Source: an uncultured Fusibacter sp.
GTDB taxonomy: Bacteria > Bacillota > Clostridia > Peptostreptococcales > Acidaminobacteraceae
DNA length: 11,075 nt
Direction of reading: 5' to 3'
Assembly: GCA_937958285.1 (NCBI GenBank)
Contig: CALFXQ010000420.1
Location: 1 to 11,075, forward strand
Part shown: positions 8,401-11,075 of the stretch, piece after piece
How positions within the stretch are numbered: the first letter of the stretch is position 1
Layout: each line of letters starts with the position of its first letter
The notes under the pieces: model-generated
What the model was told of the DNA's origin: nothing
Seen by the model: the letters and a program-made list of their open reading frames with translations, nothing else
The model's database searches: none
Position numbers and translations under genes: made by a program

Positions 8401-8790
8401 AAGACATACCGCATTATCTACGAGTTAATCAACGACGTTGAAGCAGCCATGACGGGAATGCTTGATCCTGAGTTCGAAGAAAAAGAATTGGGTGAAGTTC
8501 AAGTCAGAGCAATCTTCAAAGTGCCAAGTGTTGGAACCATTGCAGGTGCATATGTTACATCGGGTAAGGTGACACGCCATGCAAAAGTCAGATTACTTCG
8601 CGACGGCGTCATCATGCACGATGGCAAGTTATCCTCTTTGAAGCGTTTCAAAGACGATGTTAAAGAAGTTGCTACAGGTTACGAGTGTGGCATGAGCATC
8701 GAAGGCTACAACGATATTCGCGAAGGCGATATCATTGAGGCGTACATCATCGAAGAGAAGCCAAGAAAGAGCATAAAACCTAAAAACTAA
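5455..8790 (+). CDS. infB: Translation initiation factor IF2 with very long repeat-containing linker
   Basis: GTPase that brings initiator fMet-tRNA to the 30S subunit and promotes subunit joining. At 1111 residues it is about 395 longer than Bacillus subtilis IF2 (716). An IF2_N subdomain (about 1-52) is followed by an Ala/Pro/Lys/Gln-rich linker (53-220), 39 pentapeptide repeats (222-416), a basic stretch with RRDRDRDRDRD (coded at 6949-6981), and a second IF2_N (about 529-578). The G domain is intact: GHVDHGKT 614-621, GGITQH 638-643, DTPGHE 660-665, NKMD 714-717, SAIKG 750-754. The C-terminal beta-barrel and fMet-tRNA-binding domains end with YECGMSIEGYNDIREGDIIEAY. The ATG has AGGAGGTG at 5440-5447. 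An in-frame internal start may exist at codon 124. The extra length lies in the linker only, so core function is expected to be normal. Confidence 0.98.
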   Translation: MSKVRIYQLAKQLNISSHDLIDQLHKMGHPSTVAMSGLDDDWMIKITKHYNLIAAGRKASDSKPQQSPKPATHVKQEAPKQEVTATPKQTAEVAQKPEPQHKPAERPAQQSSQAANAGNQGGRMGAYHAGGDQPHQVHMEHGTTAKPAAKPVETPAAKPQAQAPKPQAPIQEKAVEKTVEASPVKSDVAASTAAASAPAANASATPVTASTAPATAPKQHDRPQGNRPQGDRPQGDRPYNNRPQGDRPQGNRPQGDRPQGDRPQGNRPQGDRPQGDRPYNNRPQGDRPQGDRPQGDRPYNNRPQGDRPQGDRPYNNRPAGDRPQGDRPYNNRPAGDRPQGDRPYNNRPAGDRPQGDRPYNNRPAGDRPQGNRPPGDRPQGDRPYTNRPPGDRPQGSRPYGDRPQGNRPPGDRPQGGFNRDNNRPRPDSRGPKLNAIEPIELPTERIDRQERLEKQKQSKAQEATKHFVDGQPKKSKLIEKSSKPLNMQKAVKKTKPGKRRDRDRDRDRDQIREEAVSAVAVETTVLLPERMTVGDFTTMIGKTNNEVILKLMNLGVMAAINHYVTYETMELIAADLGVTVEPEPIVIDEDVVEYDFDDTTDSQAKRAPVVTVMGHVDHGKTSLLDAIRSTAVTDREAGGITQHIGASEVFINGEKIVFLDTPGHEAFTSLRARGAQVTDIAILVVAADDGVKPQTIEAIDHARAANVPIIVAINKMDKPTANPERVKQELSELGLLVEDWGGEVVSVPVSAIKGENIDTLLEMVLLVSEMLDLKANADRNAVGTVIEANLDPQRGPVATVLIQNGSLEVGNPFVCGTTAGRVRAMFNDKGKKIKKAGPSTAIEITGMSEVARAGDKFFAIDSDKEARQIAENRAQQVKIDQQRRQEQHVTLEDIFNQIQEGKVKELNLIIKADVHGSLEAIKQSLLKLNTSEVKVNIQHANIGAVTESDIMLATASNTIVIGFNVRPGAAVLAMAKSEGVEIKTYRIIYELINDVEAAMTGMLDPEFEEKELGEVQVRAIFKVPSVGTIAGAYVTSGKVTRHAKVRLLRDGVIMHDGKLSSLKRFKDDVKEVATGYECGMSIEGYNDIREGDIIEAYIIEEKPRKSIKPKN
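5813..5826 (+). promoter_or_regulatory. Candidate internal start site for a shorter IF2 isoform
   Basis: AAGGAGG at 5813-5819 lies four bases before an ATG at 5824 that is in frame with infB (codon 124). The spacing and the AAGGAGG core are the same as at the true rimP start (3281-3294). Initiation here would yield a 988-residue IF2 without the first IF2_N subdomain. Tandem IF2 forms from internal starts are established in Escherichia coli and Bacillus subtilis; use of this one is inference. The Shine-Dalgarno falls in codons for Gln-Gly-Gly, so chance is possible. Confidence 0.5.
6118..6702 (+). repeat. 39-copy pentapeptide (15-base) tandem repeat inside infB
   Basis: Thirty-nine uninterrupted in-frame units of RP-X-[GN]-[DNS]; RPQGD is commonest, with RPQGN, RPYNN, RPAGD and RPPGD variants. 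A higher order is visible: the 45-base blocks at 6403-6447, 6448-6492 and 6493-6537 each encode RPAGDRPQGDRPYNN. The last two differ by one base, and the first two by three. Elsewhere the units use mixed synonymous codons (CGT/CGC, GAC/GAT, CCA/CCG, CAA/CAG). The encoded segment is charge-balanced, rich in Pro and Gly, and almost surely disordered. Confidence 0.97.
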
Positions 8791-8806
8791 TTGATGGAGG
8801 TGTAAG

Positions 8807-9202
8807 ATGCGTTATGATCGCACCTTGAGAATCTCCGAGGAGATCAAAAAATTGGTGAGTCAATTGATTCAATTTGAAATCAAAGACCCACGCATATCAG
8901 AGCTTACAAGTATTACTCGTGTTGAAACAACCAATGACTTGCGATTTGTGAACATCTATATTAGTGTTCTCGGTCAAAGCGAACAAGCCACTGAAACAGT
9001 AGCAGCGCTAAATCGCGCAAAGGGATTTGTGCGAAAGGCCATTGGCAAAGACATTCAACTCAGGTATACGCCAGAACCAATATTTAAGCTCGACCAATCG
9101 ATTGAACACAGCGTGAGAATGTCGCGATTAATCGAAGAAGTGAAAAAAACCCATGGACCAGAAAACACAGAGGATGACAACGGCCATGAACATGATGAAT
9201 AA
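8807..9202 (+). CDS. rbfA: 30S ribosome-binding factor RbfA
   Basis: Cold-shock-associated assembly factor that binds the immature 30S subunit near helix 1 of 16S rRNA. The 131 residues form the single KH-like domain typical of the family. Recognisable parts are RTLRISEEIKKLVSQLI (5-21), the KDPRI segment, the strand RFVNIYISVLG, the KGFVRKAIGKDIQLRYTPE segment, and the final helix FKLDQSIEHSVRMSRLIEEV. A hydrophilic His/Glu/Asp-rich tail follows. The ATG at 8807 has GGAGG at 8796-8800 with a six-base spacer, 16 bases after the infB stop. The end overlaps the likely nrnA start. Confidence 0.96.
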   Translation: MRYDRTLRISEEIKKLVSQLIQFEIKDPRISELTSITRVETTNDLRFVNIYISVLGQSEQATETVAALNRAKGFVRKAIGKDIQLRYTPEPIFKLDQSIEHSVRMSRLIEEVKKTHGPENTEDDNGHEHDE

Positions 9203-10238
9203 CGAACATTTACTCACTGAGTTGCCTTCTAAGGAGGCACTCAGTGGCATAATGTACGCCTTGATTTTGCCACATACAATGCCCGACGGTGATACCATCG
9301 GGTCTTCTGTGGCCCTTTTTTTAGGTTTACAGATGCAAAACATCAAGTCGTGGATCGTACTTGACGATGTAGTGCCTCGAGAACTAAGATTTTTAAGTGC
9401 GCACATGATCACAACTGACCAGTATCTATCAGAACTAAAATCTTTAGAAGTGCCTATTGACGAAAAAAATGCGATTGCAATCACAGTGGATTTAAGTGAC
9501 CTAGAAAGACTGCAAAGTCGAAAAGTCCTCATTGGAGAACTACCGCTTTGGAATATCGACCACCATGTAACAAACTTAAAGTTCGGCCAAGTTCAGGCGA
9601 TCGACTCGAATGCATCGTCTACAGGTGAATTGATGTATCGCATCTTGAGAAATTGGGGTGTTCACCTGACTTGTGAGATGGCAGAAGCGCTATATGTAGC
9701 CATCACAACAGATACCGGCAGCTTTAAATATGCCAATACTACCCCTGCAACCCATCGTGTTGTTGCAGACCTTCTCGAAGTGGGTATCGACCGCGATAAA
9801 ATTGCCCTGCACCTCTACCACAGTGAACCCTCCAGTAAACTTAAGCTACACGGACTCAGCCTAGGCGAGTTGAAAATTTATCGTGGGGGTCATGTTGCCC
9901 TGGCCTACATTTCTTTGAAGATGCTTCTTGAAACCGGTGCACATAGCACAGAGGCAGATGGTCTTGTGGAGCGCATTAGAGATATAGAAGGCATAGATAC
10001 CGTATTGTTGTTAAAAGAGATTTCACCAGATCAGGTTAAAGTGAGCATGCGCTCTATTGGCGATATCAACGTAGCACGCGTGGCATTAAGTCATGGTGGT
10101 GGGGGGCATAAAAACGCCGCAGGTTTTACACTCAACAAGGGACTAGAAGCCTCTATTCACTATATGGATGAACTGGCTGAATCTCTATGCCAAATTGAGC
10201 GCGATGTAAAAGAAAGTACTGAAGGACAGCGTAGATGA
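9192..10238 (+). CDS. nrnA: DHH/DHHA1 family nanoRNase / pAp phosphatase NrnA-like
   Basis: Manganese-dependent phosphodiesterase that degrades 2-5 nucleotide RNAs and, in characterised homologues, dephosphorylates pAp. The metal-binding DHH motifs are all present: HTMPDGD (9273-9293), the Asp in VDLSD (9489), IDHH (9555-9566) and Asp in TDTG (9711). The DHHA1 domain contains GGGGHKNAAG (10095-10124). The start is uncertain: in-frame ATGs lie at 9153, 9174, 9186, 9192 and 9195. I chose 9192, giving 348 residues, because it puts the first motif about 28 residues from the N-terminus, close to Bacillus NrnA, and overlaps the rbfA stop (9200-9202), fitting translational coupling. No start in this cluster has a well-spaced Shine-Dalgarno; GAGG (9170-9173) is 12 bases before 9186. 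The TGA stop overlaps the truB ATG. Confidence 0.92.
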   Translation: MMNNEHLLTELPSKEALSGIMYALILPHTMPDGDTIGSSVALFLGLQMQNIKSWIVLDDVVPRELRFLSAHMITTDQYLSELKSLEVPIDEKNAIAITVDLSDLERLQSRKVLIGELPLWNIDHHVTNLKFGQVQAIDSNASSTGELMYRILRNWGVHLTCEMAEALYVAITTDTGSFKYANTTPATHRVVADLLEVGIDRDKIALHLYHSEPSSKLKLHGLSLGELKIYRGGHVALAYISLKMLLETGAHSTEADGLVERIRDIEGIDTVLLLKEISPDQVKVSMRSIGDINVARVALSHGGGGHKNAAGFTLNKGLEASIHYMDELAESLCQIERDVKESTEGQRR

Positions 10239-11059
10239 ACAAGGGATTTTTAGTCATTGATAAACCCAAAGGCATGACATCGGCAGATGTAGTGTATCAC
10301 GTTAAAAAGAAATTGCCCAAAGGCACGAAAATTGGCCACGCGGGCACCCTCGATCCCAATGTCACAGGGGTTTTGCCCTTGGCAATCGGTCATGCAACAA
10401 AAGCATTTGCCTTTTTAGAGGACACGAGAAAAGTGTATAGCGTCGTCTTTAAACTTGGCGTTGCCACAGATACAGAAGATATTTGGGGCAATGTTATAGA
10501 AACTGTTGAGCCGCCAAGGGTTTCTTTTGAGCAGGTTGAGAATGTACTAAAGCAATTTGAGGGCGAGTACTTGCAAACACCGCCAATGTATTCTGCAAAG
10601 AAGCAAGGTGGTGTTAAGTTGTATGCCATGGCACGAAAGGGCATCACCGTCGAAAGACGCCCCGAAAGGCGCGAGATTTTTGCCTTTGAAAAATTAGAAC
10701 TTTTAGAGGATAATCAGGTTAGCTTTACTGTGACCTGTAGCCGAGGGACATATATACGAACCCTTTGTGTGGATATTGCTAGTGCTCTTGGAACAATGGG
10801 TGCAATGACAGCACTCAGACGTCTAGAAACTGGATGCTTTACAATGGCCCACGCTGTGTTGTTAGATCATGTAATAGCCTCAGAAACCCTATCGGCAATG
10901 CTGATGCCAATAGATGTGATGTTTAGTGGATGGCCAAAAATAACTGTGGACGAAAAGCACGCTTTACACCTGAGAAATGGTGTTAAGGTAAATCTTCAAC
11001 GCTTTACAAGAGATACCTGGCCAGAACAAACGCGAGTTGCCAAACCGTGCGCCAGATAA
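10235..11059 (+). CDS. truB: tRNA pseudouridine(55) synthase TruB, C-terminus short or altered
   Basis: Converts U55 to pseudouridine in the T-loop of tRNAs. The catalytic domain is intact: GFLVIDKPKGMTS (4-16), GHAGTLDPNVTGVLP with catalytic Asp40, TPPMYSAKKQGGVKLY, and CSRGTYIRTL. The ATG at 10235 overlaps the nrnA stop in ATGA, with AAGGA at 10222-10226. The 274 residues are shorter than the roughly 300 common for the family (309 in Bacillus subtilis as recalled). After NGVKVNLQRFTRDT the sequence ends in WPEQTRVAKPCAR and TAA at 11057, where the C-terminal PUA-like strands would normally continue. Both other forward frames are open to the window end, so a frameshift or sequence error near 11010-11056 is possible; a naturally short tail cannot be excluded. 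Confidence 0.93.
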   Translation: MNKGFLVIDKPKGMTSADVVYHVKKKLPKGTKIGHAGTLDPNVTGVLPLAIGHATKAFAFLEDTRKVYSVVFKLGVATDTEDIWGNVIETVEPPRVSFEQVENVLKQFEGEYLQTPPMYSAKKQGGVKLYAMARKGITVERRPERREIFAFEKLELLEDNQVSFTVTCSRGTYIRTLCVDIASALGTMGAMTALRRLETGCFTMAHAVLLDHVIASETLSAMLMPIDVMFSGWPKITVDEKHALHLRNGVKVNLQRFTRDTWPEQTRVAKPCAR

Positions 11060-11075
11060 ATCCAAGCTGCGCAAG

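Noticed and set aside
9231..9254. Perfect AAGGAGG at 9231-9237 inside nrnA as the real nrnA ribosome binding site, with ATG at 9252.
   Set aside because: The spacer would be 14 bases, too long, and starting at 9252 would leave only seven residues before the first DHH metal-binding motif, removing the N-terminal helix expected in the family. The nearer GTG at 9244 is out of frame and meets a stop two codons later.

Overview
This window is an ordinary but complete-looking stretch of the conserved translation/transcription cluster of a Gram-positive bacterium, all on the plus strand. The organism is most likely a low-to-mid GC Bacillota, probably Clostridia. The evidence is a PolC-type replicative polymerase, the order polC-rimP-nusA-rnpM(ylxR)-ylxQ(rplGA)-infB-rbfA-nrnA-truB, strong AGGAGG ribosome binding sites, and a DHH phosphodiesterase between rbfA and truB where Bacillus has ylxP before rbfA and no nrnA there. 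I cannot name a genus from sequence reading alone.

Layout: positions 1-3152 hold the C-terminal three quarters of polC, whose 5' end lies outside the window. A 139-base gap (3153-3291) follows. It carries a good sigma-A-type promoter (TTGCAT, 17-base spacer, extended -10 TATACT) and, in the leader RNA, a perfect 11-bp hairpin ending in a broken U tract. From 3292 onward eight genes are tightly packed, with short gaps or overlaps, and read as one operon: rimP, nusA (GTG start at 3787), rnpM, ylxQ, infB, rbfA, nrnA and truB. The truB reading frame stops just before the right edge and looks shorter than usual for the family.

How they work together: RimP and RbfA mature the 30S subunit, and IF2 (infB) starts translation. 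NusA controls pausing and termination. RnpM and YlxQ are RNA-binding accessory proteins (RNase P modulator and L7Ae-family protein). NrnA degrades nanoRNA and pAp, and TruB makes pseudouridine 55 in tRNA. polC is a replication gene placed upstream, and the operon promoter separates it from the rest.

Most unusual points: IF2 has a very long disordered linker containing 39 uninterrupted pentapeptides of RPQGD type (585 bases), partly amplified as near-identical 45-base units. infB also has an in-frame internal AAGGAGG-N4-ATG at codon 124, which could give a second, shorter IF2 isoform. The rimP leader hairpin is a candidate NusA-controlled attenuator. I found no mobile element, CRISPR array, defence system, tRNA or rRNA, and no sign of a wholly new system.
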